Shown: positions 49,889-62,875, counted from the first letter of the stretch. The stretch is DNA of 64,000 nt from Allacma fusca (GCA_947179485.1 OX359247.1:44179131-44243130); one strand, 5' to 3'. The notes: generated by a model not told the origin, from the letters alone. Program-made: numbers and translations.

Positions 49889-49982
49889 TTCAAAAGGATG
49901 TTAAACAAGGAACTAAGCCATTTCTCTGAGTCGTCCAAATCGGGCAATCAAATCTCCGAGTATATCTTCACTACATTTTTAG
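49889..49982 (+). CDS. dnc: PDE4/dunce exon 5: core of UCR2
   Basis: Acceptor ttttttttccag, donor TTAG|gtaagg. Phase 0 in, phase 1 out. It encodes [20 protein letters not shown] and [11 protein letters not shown]. This is the most conserved piece of UCR2; the family uses it to gate the catalytic pocket. In mammals, super-short PDE4A1 joins its private membrane-binding first exon directly to this FKRML block, and three candidate first exons in the preceding intron (42463, 47039, 48629) end in the phase that allows the same here. Upstream of the acceptor the reading frame stays open back to an ATG at 49742. Confidence 0.97.
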
Positions 49983-52798
49983 GTAAGGATCCTGTTTTTT
50001 TTTCTCCCTTTATGGTAACTTTTTACAATGCAAGAGCAGCACTTGAGAGAGAGAGTCAAGTGTTCTTTCTATTGGGGCAATTCATATCATTAAGCATAAG
50101 GTCAGAGGTCAATTTGCTAACAAGGACTTGGGAGCCGACTCTCCTGTTTTGGACGTATCTACATACATGTGCATATGTATACATTATGTAGAAACAAGTA
50201 TAATGGAACTACCCAATCAAAAGAAAGTATCAATATCATTAGATGCTGAGGCCGTAAGGATACATACAATCTAGTGGCTGATATTCTCCTCTTGTTTTCT
50301 TTCTCCCTCATAAAATTTGAGGGTGAATGGGGCAAGTGCACGTCTCTACTCCTAACAATAAGTACATACATACATGTACATATAGGGAGATAGTACTTGT
50401 GGAGGAAAACAAAGCTATCGAATTTCCACATTCTCAATGATGATGAGGAGGAGGAAGAGGCCCGAGGATGCGGAGACCAAGGCAAGGTATAGATAATTAC
50501 ATCTACACTCAAGGGTTGAGACGCACAAGGACAAAAAAATGAGCCGTTAGAATTCAAGATCACGTCTATGGAATTTTTTCCCATCGGAAACAAAATTACC
50601 TTTTTTTTACGTCCTATACCCCCCGATCCCTTATACATTCTGTCCACAAATTAACTCCAACTTCCTCTCTGAGCATATCTAAAAATCTAGAATTTCCTTG
50701 GAATAGAACCTTTTCTTATTTCCATACGAAAGGAGCAAATTTATAGAGCCTTGAGAAAATGTACGAAAAAAAACTAGGATTGCATTTTCTCATAATGAAT
50801 GTAATTTTCGGAGGGACTTTTAATAAGAAGAAATGTGGGAAATATATGAGTTTTTCTCATCCCAGAAAATTGCCATCTCCAGTTCCTTGAAAAATTCAAA
50901 CGTTTTCCGTGCTAAAAAAAATAATAATAATACTCTCTGTAATATTTGTCATTATTTTTGAAATCCTTGGGACCTCCCACACTTTTCCCCCAACAACTTT
51001 TGGGGCTTAAATACGGGAGGGTATTTGTTGCAATGCCGGAATGCATTTATGGGTTTATTTACTAGGAGATTTCTTGTTGGAGCAATTCCCACATAAGTGC
51101 AGTGGGGTTCAGGACAGGACATGATGCACATAAGAGGCTGCGAATGATGCATTTTTTTCTCATGGGGCTATTAATATTCCCTCAAGTTTGTTATACAATA
51201 GGGACTAGTAGACAATACTTACGTAAAAAATTCCTGGGATTGCAACAGCTATAGTTGTCTGGCCTGGATTTGTCTAATGCAAAAATACAATACGGGAAGT
51301 GTGAGGGATAATACTGTACTAGAAGGGGACATTTTGGGGATAATCTTGTCCCTATAGGGATCTATGTATGTATACATATATACTGGATATGGGTGTATGT
51401 ATGTATGTAGTAAAGTTACATAAGAATTTTGACTGTGACTGGTCAAAGCCCAGCCTGGAGTATGAGCTATGGGAATGGTTAATGTCTCGCCAGTTTATAC
51501 TCCAAGTCTAATCCTACAAGATACATTCGTCAACAAGGAGAATAAACGACTGTGCTACTTTCCCCGTCAGCCCACAATAATCCTGATGACGCCTCCACTT
51601 ACTCTAACCACACTGGTGATTGTGTACTTAAAGATTTTACCTCCACGGCCCTTTTTTTTCTCTCTCTCTCTCCCCAATTCCCAGAGTTTGTCAACATCCT
51701 CATCTCCTCTCTCTCTCTCTCTCTGCCTCGTTCCGAGAGGAAGCCGAGCTGAGAGAGAATTTAAGGTGAGAGAGGGAGGAAAGTGAGGATGTATGTACCT
51801 GCCATAGATTCAACGTATACAGTAGGAGTAAAAAATATATTTTAGGTTTGTTCCTTATAAAAAAAACCTCCCTGGAGGGATATGCTTGTAGGGGTAGATA
51901 CTTATATACATAAAGTATGTACATATAGGTCTGACTCTAACTATAGAGCAAATGAGATTTTGTGAGGGAGTCTGGACTCAAGAACTCCCTCAAAATTTGG
52001 ATATAAATACTGATTTTTCAAGTGGGTCTTTCTTTTTCCTTCTCCTCCTCCATTTTCCCTTCTTCTTTTTCTTCTTCCTCTCCTTCACTCCTCTGCTGCT
52101 TTTGGATTTTTTCCCACACAAGTCCTCTATAATTTGGGGCTTTTGTATATCTACCTATTCACTTTCACTGGGTGGGTAGTATTTTTTCTCTTCCTTTACA
52201 GGATATTTACTTTCACTGGGTATGTCTATACTTGTGGGAAATTTGCTTTCACTTTTTGTATCTATCTACATATCTACTTGTATAAAAGATATTCATAGGG
52301 ATAGATTTTTTTTCTCGCTTGAAGTGTTTGTGCATACGTATTACGTACATATGTATGTGTAATAAGAAAATTTTACTTTCACATAAGGATCAATATAAGA
52401 TCCTTGATGGGGGATATATTCTAGTCCCATGATTTTTTTTTCCTGGGAGGAGTTACAAATAAATGGTTTGGTCCTATACTAGTGCTGTATAGTGTGACTA
52501 CGTGAATTTTCTCTGCAGATCGTATATTTTTTCCAGTGAATTCTCCTCTGCGTGAGGGTAGGCTTGGGATAGCTGGAGGTCTCCCTGAGAATAGTAGTTT
52601 ATGCATGAGGAACGTGATATTTATTTTTCTCTTCTTTCTCTGGAAATCAGAGTGGTAATAGTACGAGAGAAAAATCTTTTTTTCCAACAATTAATGAAAT
52701 TGGAAGGAATTGATCTCGCCCCATGGAGATACTACAGGCACAAAACCTAACCACTCTCATTCTATTTTCCCTCCTTTCTTTTCCAGCTGTAGAGAAAG

Positions 52799-52863
52799 TA
52801 GGGAGAGAGACAGAGAGAGAGAAAAAGAGAGAGAGTGAGAGAGAGAGTGAGAGAGAGTGAGAG
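52799..52863. repeat. GA-rich imperfect microsatellite
   Basis: Mixed gaga and gtgaga units over 65 bp. Confidence 0.9.
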
Positions 52864-53216
52864 GAAAAACCTGGGAAATTCTATTTCACTCCCTCAACCT
52901 CCTCTTCCCAGACGTACGCTGTGACAAGGAATAAGGAACCTGTGGTAAACATACAGGGAAATTCTGAGTACTGAAGGAAACTAAAGGCACACATGGGATA
53001 TGGACGTTCATATGTAGATATACATACGTATTGTGTCATAGCCTCAGGGCTGGAGTAATACTCTGCTAACAGTCCTGGAGCGGAGTCACTCAAGGGAAAG
53101 AAATAGATGTTGAGATTAGGATGCAAGGCTGGGACTCTCACAGGGAAAGATGAAGTGAGTTCCAATTTGAATTTTAGATTCACCCAGGACTGGGTAAGGT
53201 AACCCTTATGGCTATG

Positions 53217-53242
53217 TACATACATACATACATACATACATA
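53217..53242. repeat. (CATA)n microsatellite
   Basis: About six CATA units, a pure version of the tetranucleotide motif scattered across the window. Confidence 0.95.
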
Positions 53243-55021
53243 GGTCTATAGGACTACGTCAAGCTGGAGTGAGAAACTGTCACGTCTTTCCTCACATTAA
53301 CTTTCATGTGGGAGCCAAAGGAGAGAGGAAAGACAAAACTTGCTACTGAAGGCCCCTCTCGTTATAACGGCCCTCCCTTCAAATAGGACTTTCTCTAAAG
53401 AAGGGAAAATACCCAGAATTTATTCAAATTTCCCGCGTAATACAATTAGTGTCCGCTCGTATTGTCCACGAGAGCCCACAATTATCACCGTCAAATTCCC
53501 AATCTCTTTTGCTCCGATAGGACAAGAGTAGACTGTAGACCCATCAAGGCATCCTTACATCCCTCAAGTATAGTTGCGTGACAAGTCATTCTCCAGTTTC
53601 CCACGGTTTCCTCCACTACTATGCACTACTTCCATAGGTACACACAAAATCTAGGTACATAGGAAAATATCCTTGGGTGATATATCTGTACCTACGTATG
53701 TCCAGTAATTTAAAGGACTTTGAGGGAAGACTTGGAAGGAGGATTCTGCAGGAAAATTCTTCTGAAAAATAGCGCAAGAATAGAGGCGTAACATTAGCTC
53801 GGGGAGGGAAAGCATGTTCCTCATAACATGTTTTTTTTTGCATTCATGACTGACATCCATTGAGATGACAGAGGTAGAATTTTTTTCGTATTTATTACGT
53901 CCCTACGTATGTACGTAGGTATACATATGTACGTATGTATGTATGTACAATGGAACCTAGAGCTTCACATCTGTAAATAGGCCCTCATCTCCCTGGTAAC
54001 ATCCTCCAGCTTATTTTCTCATCTTCCCTGACATACAGACAGACAGACACACACACACACACAAATACATAAAAGATGTTGGGTTTATTACACGGGAAGA
54101 GCCGAATTTGATACATTGGATCCGGAGAGGTTCCTCTTGGAAAACCTACCTTATAAAAAGCCCTGTGGTAAAAGGTAATGGAGAATGTGAGCCAAGGTAA
54201 CGTAAATAGACACAAATGAGACAAATGACGACAGAAAGAAATTCCAAGGAAAGCCAATAATTTACTAACCTTGCCAAATACTACGAATCCACTACAGTCC
54301 AGATATGTACGAGCGTTCAACTGGACACGTAGTTTTTTTTTTCCCCCAAGTTTTTTCTCCCAGCTCAAACACACTACTCTGCCTAGCTGCTATATGTATG
54401 TACGTCCATGTATTTACAAGGGGATTTCTTTCCAAGCCCCGGTATCATTTCCAGAGCCAGAATATATGTCTTCATGTAGGTAGAAACACCGGCTTACAAA
54501 ACTCCCTTACATTGTAGTATCTATGTACATATATACAGAAGATATCATAAACTATGCAAACCAATCGAATTTCTCTGGCTTTTGTAGCCCTAACCTCATT
54601 TCCAGGCTGAACAGCCCCATAGTGTATTTTAATGCTCATGTATTTGTCTACCTGTATTTTCCCCGACTGTTATATTACACCGGGCCGGCAGCAATTATCC
54701 TGTATTTGTTTCTATGGGATTCTCATCCTAGATGGGATCCACCTGCGTATAGACACATATGGGGGGAGGGATCTCTTGTGAGCAATTTCGGGATTTATAT
54801 TTAATGTGAACTTTCTTCCCATCAGTGTCTTTTCCCGTTGAAGGGGGAGGTAAATTCTTGTCCTTGGGAATAACTCCAAAGAAATTACTCGGGATGGGTT
54901 TTTTTTTCTTCTTGTGTATGTTTGTTTTCTTCCTATGGGGTTACCCAAAGAGAGTGAGATTGAGGAAAGGAAAACAAATAAGTGGGTTCTGTTCCTGATG
55001 GTGGAGATGTTAGCAGGAGTA

Positions 55022-55043
55022 AGAGAGAGAGAGAGAGAGAGAG
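55022..55043. repeat. (GA)n microsatellite
   Basis: About ten GA units. Confidence 0.95.
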
Positions 55044-56894
55044 GGAGAGTCATTGTGAGGGCATTTTCCTCCAAGTGAGGTCACCTATTCAATTCAACCT
55101 GACGATCTCAAGTTCCACAAATGAAATCATGCTTCTGGACAATATCCATTAAATTGGAGTGAGTTGAGGGAAGTTTCCCTTATTTCCATGGAGGTTCTTC
55201 ATAGTACTTGTAATATCATGGATGGAGTATGTATCTATAGATTTGGTCCCTCAAATGGTAGGCCCAAAGTATATATGTACATACTTTCACTGTATAAATA
55301 TAAGAGATCAGGTCTGGGAGTGTGTTTGGACAAGGGAAAAATCTTGAGTCAACAGAGAGGAGAGACTATATTAGAAGATAACTTGAAAGTTTGAGGCTTA
55401 GGGGTATTTTCTCTGGGCTAGGGGTATCTATAATTATATATATATAGGTATATACTTGTGACGTACATACATAGATATATGAATGTACTGAGGATAAATT
55501 GAAGGGTCTGGACTCGATCAAGAGACAAGTTCCAAGCTGGGACGCACTCTTGTGGAATTCCCTCCTCCAAATGACAATATTGACCCAGACCTTGGGAGAG
55601 ATTTGTTTTATTTTGAAAGGTCTCAAGTTAACTGGTTCACTTCTACTGTATTATCAATACAAACAAGAGCCAGGGCTTCCTCCAAGGCCTACATCCCTGT
55701 ACATTATACTTGCAAAAACCCCTTGCAATTAGTTACATATAAATAAATAACGTGTAGGTATATCTACACAGTACACATATTTGCAAATCTTTCTGATTTA
55801 AATTCAGCAAAAAAAAATGGAAAAAAATTAGACGCAGACATTTTTTATCCCTGCCTTCTGTCACATTTCCCATCAATTCATTTATCTACCTCAGCCTGAG
55901 GAATAGGACCTTGGAAAGCTGCGCTCTTGAAATTGGTCAAAAAATTCTTAATAATAAAATCCTCCTGGAAATTAACATTACTAGTAATTACATTAGGATC
56001 GTTGACAAGAAAATGTTTGACATTATTAGGATTTAAATTGACAAGATTTTCCCGGGGAAATTTTCAGGGTCTGACGTAAAATACTTGTAAAATAACACTT
56101 GCTCTAAATTTTTCCCAAAGACTTTACAAAGACTCAGCATTTTTGACAAAAGGGCGCACTACAGAGAGCCAAAGCCAGGCTCTTCAAGAGTGATTAGCAT
56201 TGACGGGTCTGAGCACTCGCCCTAATTTCAAAAGACCCCCCAAAAGAAAGTGGAGTGCTCTTCTTGAGATTTGTCGCCGGCTCCATTTTGGAAACTCCTG
56301 TATTATTAATAGGAGTTACTGTACTGTATACGCCTATCATATGGATAGATATTAGTGGATACGTGCGTGTGGAGTCTTGTCTGTACTTTCATAGAAATTG
56401 TAGATGTATGAAGGCTGATTGTAAAATACTCACTCAGACGCACATGCCGGTGTACAGGAGTCTTTTTTTTTTGATTATGGATAAGATACCGATGAGTGAG
56501 GAGAGTCTCTCACATCCGACCTTACTCTCATTCTCTTTTTTCTGTCTCGTTTGCAAAAAAAAAAAAAAAAATGCGTCCGACAGCTCTCACACGCGCTCTT
56601 CCTTCAACTCCAAGTATCTACTCTCCTATGCATGGAGAGATAGTAAATTTGAGTCTACTCAACTCCATGGTCCTTACCCTGAGATGCAGGATCTTATAAT
56701 TATAGATATTGTCCACGGAGGAAAAATTCACTTGTGACAAAATGAGGTGCAGAGGAGATGATGCTGCTCTGTGAATGTGGGTTAAAAAATATGAGGAACG
56801 CATTCTCTCATTAGGAATTCACGCACATTTTTAAATTGTAGCTCAAGGGTTTCCTCTGTCGCGTGCAACCTCACATGTGTAATTACATATGGAA

Positions 56895-56929
56895 TCTCTC
56901 TCTCTCTCTCTCTCTCTCGCTCTCTCTCA
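56895..56929. repeat. (CT)n microsatellite, one interruption
   Basis: CT run with a single GC interruption. Confidence 0.95.
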
Positions 56930-57250
56930 AATTGTGTAACATAACATCGTACCTGAATTTCCATACCTACAATAAATTACAGATGGTTTTGAAATTCAAT
57001 ACTTTTATCCCTGCACACGTGGAGGCCTACACGTATTTATAAAGTTATATTGGTCATGTCAAGCGTAGCTGTCATAAGTTCCCTTTGGGCTTTCCAAACT
57101 TACTTTATAAATATATGTAGATAGCTATGTATGCATGTACATACTATGAGATTGTACACAGATAGGATTGAAACCTCTATGAAGGAGCCGAGATGAGTCC
57201 TCTCATTCATCTTGCAAATGATCTAACCTGGGACAGGAGGAGGGCCGACT

Positions 57251-57282
57251 GATGATGATGATGATGATGATGACGATGATGA
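57251..57282. repeat. (GAT)n microsatellite
   Basis: About ten GAT units with one GAC variant; the minus strand reads a His run here that is not part of a supported exon. Confidence 0.95.
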
Positions 57283-60200
57283 GGCTCAGAGGGAAGGATG
57301 AGGATGAGTCTTGCTCTGTAGATAGATACATTTACCGAGAGGAAATGTGGCCTGGACTTTTGTTCATACAGAGGCTGTGTCTGTGTGTGTGAGGAGGTTG
57401 AAAGGGATGTTGGAGGATGAGGATTGGTTTGGATAGGAGTGGATTGGAAAGTTGTCTCCTTTGATCCAGCTGCTTGTATTATTAAGCCCAGGTCGTTTCG
57501 TATTTGCATAGCACCGTAAAAGCCACAACCCTTGGAGTAGATAATGCAAGGCTGAATAAACTAATTATTACTGTTGACAATCCCTCTTTGGTTGTGGAAC
57601 CGTGGGATGCGGTCCAGCTGCTTATTCATTAATTCCAAAATCTCCTCCGTAATTTCCAAGTAAACTCAGCCCAATTCATTTACTCTCCAGGAGCATCCTC
57701 CCCTCCCCCCCCCGCTTCGAAAGTACTGTCCGATTTGTAGGAATGTATTTTTGTCTTGATAAAATATTTTCCTATCGGTTTTTGTTACGTGTTTGTTTCT
57801 CTCCAACCCTGTCAACAGGACCTCAAGATCCGTCCAAGCCTGGAGCGTGCCAACGTAATGGGGCATTAATTCCAGGGATTTGTAACATTACAGTAGATAC
57901 AGGATTTGAGATCTCTCCAAATAAATTTCAATTTCGCTCCTACTATTAGGTCCGATCTTCTAAAGTAATTATGTATGTACGTCCATAGGAAAGACAAGGA
58001 GGAATGATGTCCTCTATAAACTGACTGAAAAAGCCTTCCTTTTGGAATGTAACCTCGATCGACCTTGCACTCTCTCGGAATGCTCTATTATAATAATACA
58101 AGGAAGATAAAAATCCACATGATCTCTCTTCGGCTACGTCTAGTAGTACACGGGCGCTCCAGATCATTAGATACATATATGATATTGGGATGAATATGCA
58201 AATACTCAATGGGATTTATGTATTATGGCTCATGGCACATACTGCCAGCCAGGAGTGTTTGCGTCATATTTGCATAATTCAACTATAGAGAAATCCACAC
58301 TCCCATTTAAGTTCCCCTTTCTCAATTGTGGCGGCTGGGGATTTTGTGACCCTAGAATAGAAAATCCAGGGGAAAAAATCCTATCAAGAGACTACAATAA
58401 TAATTGAATTCCTGAAGAGATAGCCCATATTTAATAAATATATGGGGACAAAAATGATACATATTCTAATTTTTTGGACAAGGAAAGATTTTGAGGTTTA
58501 GGAATTATATTGAAATATTATTACATATATGCCCTGGAAAAGAAAAAAATTTCACACATGCGTTCCTCCCATAAATTTTCATATTTATTGCCAAGTCTAG
58601 ACATCCCATTTGAGAAGCTGGAGATGAATGATGGAACAATCAGTAGTGCTCTAGTAATTTTTGCAGTGTATGGGGAAAAGCTCCCAGGGATAGATACATA
58701 CATATGGGGATGATGGGCTGTTGTACTTGAAAACTTTTGAGTCAACGGATTCACCGGCTATTATATTCTAAAAGACTGTTTTTGAGGCGTACACTTCCCT
58801 CCAGTGTGCGCATAATTACTTGAGATTGTGTTTCCCAAACAAATGCTCTACTCTCTGTGTACAGTGTGTCTGTTCAGGGGACTTTGCAGTTGGAGGAAAA
58901 ACTCCGGACTTGGGGACCATGGGATGTACATAATTATATGGATGTATCTACTGTGTCTATTTGTAATAGAGTGTATAAGAAGATTCAGACTTATGTATCT
59001 ATAGATATAATTACATATGTACGCTCATTAGAGGACCATTTTAAGATTCAGCACATGTGGAGCACGGACCCAGCTTCTAATTCATTGGGTTATCTTCCTA
59101 TATGAGTTGAGATGTAGCCAAGTATTTGAGAGATATGAGCTATACAGCTATAGTTTCATATTCTATTTATACGCAGGGCATTTATAACTGGGTTTCAGAG
59201 TTTCCGAGTGGATTGGATCCTTGCATAGTAATTTTCTTATGGGAATTGTTTTCTTATAATTATTCCTCGTCTTTATATTTACATAATAGGATCTGTATAG
59301 AAGGGAACTGGGCTCTTATAGTTTGAAAGGTGATGAGGCTTGTGAGCATCTTCGGATACATCTCCGCACACAAAAACACACACACACACATATAAGTACA
59401 CACGTACGCGTACATACATACATAGACACACACAAATTTATTAGTAAATGTAACAAGTTTGAGAGGCTCTGAGGGCTACGATTACATGTGAAAAAGTCTG
59501 CGGCACGTGTAACGGCCCCAGAGATAATAATATCTCATCGTTGGAGCATAGATCCTCATAGTGGATGTGAACCCTCTTAATATGCACGGGAGGAGCATAG
59601 GACACAAAAACTCTTCAAGCTCCTTCTGTCGTCTTATATACTTTGTATATTTATTGTTAGTTGTAATTCCATAGCTGGAACTACTAATGGCTTGGAAGCC
59701 AACGGCAATTTCATCAGTTTTAGTAGTGCAAGTTTACACTGTTACAGTAACAGTTTCTGGATCTACTACAAGCGAGATGTAACAACTGCTCTTCCCGCAG
59801 ATACTTATTCTTACCCTCCTGACTTTTCTGACTCGAACAACTTTTACTTTTAACCTTGGCTCCTTCCTTTTTCTGTTCTATTGGATGCTGCTCCACTTGT
59901 ACTCCTAAAGCTATAGGGCTCAAAATGCAAAATACAATCTGCACAGATTGAGCCATTTCCTTTTTATGACACATGTTCTACTACAATAGGGCTTGCTCAA
60001 ATGTTATGAGAATCTCCTTTGTATCTGGATATGATCTGTACAGTTTGTACAGAATATTTATTTTTTTCAGCTAAGAAGCAAAATATGACATTTTTCTATT
60101 TGCAAAAGCTCCGTAGGAAAATAATACCTGGAATTTTAATTCAGTAGGAAAATATTACTATTTTGAAATCACGTGTAATTATTACAGTTATTTTGCCGCA

Positions 60201-60496
60201 AATCACAGTTAGTTCAAGTTTTTATTAATTTCTTGGTACATATGTGCCTGAAATAAAATTTCAGGATTTATCAATTGTGACAGTCTAATTTGAGTCTAAT
60301 TTGAAATGTGTGCATACTTGGGGAATACAATAGTTTTGACTTTACATTCTCCCCACAGATTTTTGCATCCTAGCCAATATATTATCACATGCAATATGTG
60401 ATCTACGGTATAGCTCTATACAGATATTCTGTGTTTTGTAATACCTAACCTCTACCCAGAAAACTAAAGTTTGTGGGATTTCTGGCAGGCTGTTGT

Positions 60497-60501
<5 letters not shown>

Positions 60502-60545
<44 letters not shown>
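60502..60545. repeat. (GA)n microsatellite
   Basis: About 22 uninterrupted GA units in the 3' part of intron 5. Confidence 0.97.
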
Positions 60546-60548
<3 letters not shown>

Positions 60549-61198
60549 CAGTTGTCAGTACGTGTCTAATAGTAATTATTAGGGGCCTTGGACAAAATAT
60601 GAGACTGCATCTGCTCCGCGGATCGGAGGTTCGGGGAAAATTCGTCTGTTTTTTGTCCAACTGTTAATTCCGTATGTACGCCGATGCGGGGGCATGAGAG
60701 GGCCTTTGACAGAAAACTCGTGTAAATAGGAATGGATGCTTAATTTCCAGGGACATGGGAATAGTATTGGAGCTAATGAATATTCATGTGTAATTTCCGA
60801 TGGAATTCCCTCGACGGGATGTGCCAAGTGTGGCAATAGGTCAAGTCTTGATGGAATTAAATATTCGACACAATAATTATTCCAATTCCTGCTCACTCCT
60901 GTTTTTTCCTCTCTCACTCTCTCTCTCTCTGCCCTGCCTTCCCTGATACTCCTCAGTATTTTCTATTTCACTCTCTCTCTCATTCTCCCAAGACTATAAG
61001 GTTGAGGAGCACGTGTATGAGAGCTCTGAATAACTTAATCGATGATTGAACCTCTGACCTAGAAATTAATGTGGGGATCATTGATTCCCCATCCAGTTGG
61101 GATTTACTCCCAAGGTGTATCTAATAATTAATTTATTTGATTTCTATGCGATGACAATGTACCATAAATGTAAGAGATTTTTTATTTGATCCCTACAG

Positions 61199-61446
61199 AT
61201 AAACAACAAGAATTAGATCTTCCATCATTGCGTATAGATGAGGTGGAACCGTTGGCGAAGCCCATCTCGGCGGCTGCCGCCAGTTGCCGGAAGCGAGCTT
61301 TGCTGGGCTCTCAGATTGTCAATGCCGCCAAGCCCATGTCACATATAAGTGGGGTCAAGAAGCCCCTTACGCATGTCAATAGTATCCCCGCTGACAAGAT
61401 CCCAAAGTATGCCGTCGAGTCGCCTTGTGAGGAAGAGCTTGGAGAG
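61199..61446 (+). CDS. dnc: PDE4/dunce exon 6: end of UCR2 and linker to the catalytic domain
   Basis: Acceptor ccctacag, donor GAG|gtatcc. Phase 1 in (G+AT gives Asp), phase 0 out. It encodes DKQQELDLPSLRIDEVEP, then an Ala/Lys/Arg-rich variable stretch (about residues 19-48), then MSHISGVKKPLTHVNSIP and a tail ending EEELGE. The first block matches the arthropod form (DLPSLR) rather than the vertebrate VEIPSP. MSxISGVKK is the conserved start of the linker before the catalytic domain. At 248 bp this is the longest exon in the window, and its base composition is visibly more GC-rich than the surrounding intron. Confidence 0.96.
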
Positions 61447-61612
61447 GTATCCATTCGTCCCCAGAATTTATTCCACATTTGCATTACTGCTTATACAATT
61501 GGATTTGTGCTAAAATTTGTCTTCACAAAAATTTATTCTCACTTGAGAAAGACTCACGAGACAGGTTGGAGTTAAGAATGTATCGTAAATGAAAGTGTAT
61601 TTTAATTTCCAG
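61447..61612. other. Intron 6 (166 bp)
   Basis: Shortest intron in the window, between exons 6 and 7. Its first part stays open in the exon 6 frame (129 codons in total to 61575), including a hydrophobic stretch FHICITAYTIGFVLKFVF, so retention would give a truncated UCR-only product. Confidence 0.95.
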
Positions 61613-61711
61613 CTTCTCGAGAGTGTGGACAGGTGGGGATTAGACATTTTCCGGCTGGCAGAACTAACCAATCGCCGGCCATTGACTGCAGTTGTTTACG
61701 CTATTTTTCAG
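61613..61711 (+). CDS. dnc: PDE4/dunce exon 7: N-terminal helices of the catalytic domain
   Basis: Acceptor aatttccag, donor CAG|gtaaac. Phase 0 in and out, 33 codons. It encodes LLESVDRWGLDIFRLAEL then TNRRPLTAVVYAIFQ, matching the family pattern WGLxIF...NRPLTxxxYxIFQ at the beginning of the catalytic domain. The intron before it is only 166 bp and the next is 2.1 kb, so this pair of exons forms a compact cluster after the 11.2 kb intron. A transcript entering here would lack all UCR sequence. Confidence 0.96.
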
Positions 61712-62480
61712 GTAAACTTTCCCTACATTCTGTTTACAAATGAGAATTTACAAATATATTAACTCCATTGACACCCTAGCCAAATAACACACTTTCGGAG
61801 ACAGTTATGGTCCAGTGGATTGATTTTCTATGAAGTAAATGCACTCTCTTGTAAATACATAAACAGGGCCTAAACAACTCCCAGACCGACAAAACTCCTC
61901 TAATATTGTAAATAGTGAGAGGAAAAATACATAAGGCTCAGCATATATTTGCTATAGTAATTCAAAAGTATGGATTCTCTGTCATAATAAATATCTGCAT
62001 GGGAATATTTGCAGGAGTGTGGGCTAGGCTCGTGACATCATAGCATTGGATAATGACAGATTTTTATATTTATTTTATTATAACCAGGGCTTTGGGGGTA
62101 CGGACGGTAAAGAGCATTTGTCAAGACTCAATATGTCCATTGTACTAATGTTACTCAAAATATCAACAAACGCCCATAATAGAAGATACATATCCACACT
62201 TCCGTGTTCCTAGGTTTTTTTTTTCTCGAATCAGAAAATCCATACATTTTTACAGTGTGTTTGAAGACCAGAGCATTTCCCTGGATTTCACACTTTGCAA
62301 GAGCCCAATCATTTACTAGTATACCTATAGACACTATAGTGTATGTAGACAGTCTGTATATTCTCCTGTATTTGACGATAAATCTGTTGAAATATGAGGT
62401 TGATTTTGCCAACTCTTCCCACGTACATGATTTTATACTCATAGGATTAAATATCTATGTAAGGGCTGTAGATACAAATG

Positions 62481-62502
62481 TACATACATACATACATACA
62501 TA
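62481..62502. repeat. (CATA)n microsatellite
   Basis: About five CATA units in intron 7. Confidence 0.95.
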
Positions 62503-62831
62503 GATACATATAAAAAATGAACCCCCCACACACTGCTTGTAAATATTTGACTCAAGTGGCTATTAGTAATAGCAAACATTTGCTCATACACACATTTCAC
62601 ACATATTTTGAGTGGCTCTTTTCTCCTTTGGAAATATTTGGAGCAACGCAAGAGCCAACATTTATTAAGTAATAAAACAAAACCGTAAATGAGCAGGGCT
62701 CAGTCCTGAGGATGGGAAAAGTCATTTCCTCAAACTTCCTTGTTTGTTATTTTTCAATATTGGAGAGATAGAGCACCTCCATGCATTTCCTTTGAATACA
62801 TATGGATCTCCTTATATACATACGCACACTG

Positions 62832-62837
<6 letters not shown>

Positions 62838-62870
<33 letters not shown>
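62838..62870. repeat. (CA)n microsatellite
   Basis: About 16 CA units, followed by interrupted CA to about 62905. Confidence 0.97.

Positions 62871-62875
<5 letters not shown>

Larger units (their letters stand above)
49983..61198. other. Intron 5 (11.2 kb)
   Basis: AT-rich with numerous microsatellites and ATAC/TATG motifs. I found no well-supported first exon in the phase needed for exon 6 (phase 1). A 105-codon ATG frame at 51469 ends near AAG|gtgaga in the phase of exon 7, but half of it is CT microsatellite. Nothing else over 300 bp could be named. Confidence 0.85.

Noticed and set aside
50437-50486. ATG frame MMMRRRKRPEDAETKA before gtatag
   Set aside because: It leaves in phase 2, which fits neither exon 6 nor exon 7.
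51469-51786. 105-codon ATG frame ending near AAG|gtgaga, in phase with exon 7
   Set aside because: About half is CT microsatellite; a product would lack all of UCR2, and the phase match alone has a one in three chance.
56255-56737. 160-codon + strand frame
   Set aside because: No recognisable domain, contains an A run read as polylysine, and no compatible splice sites.
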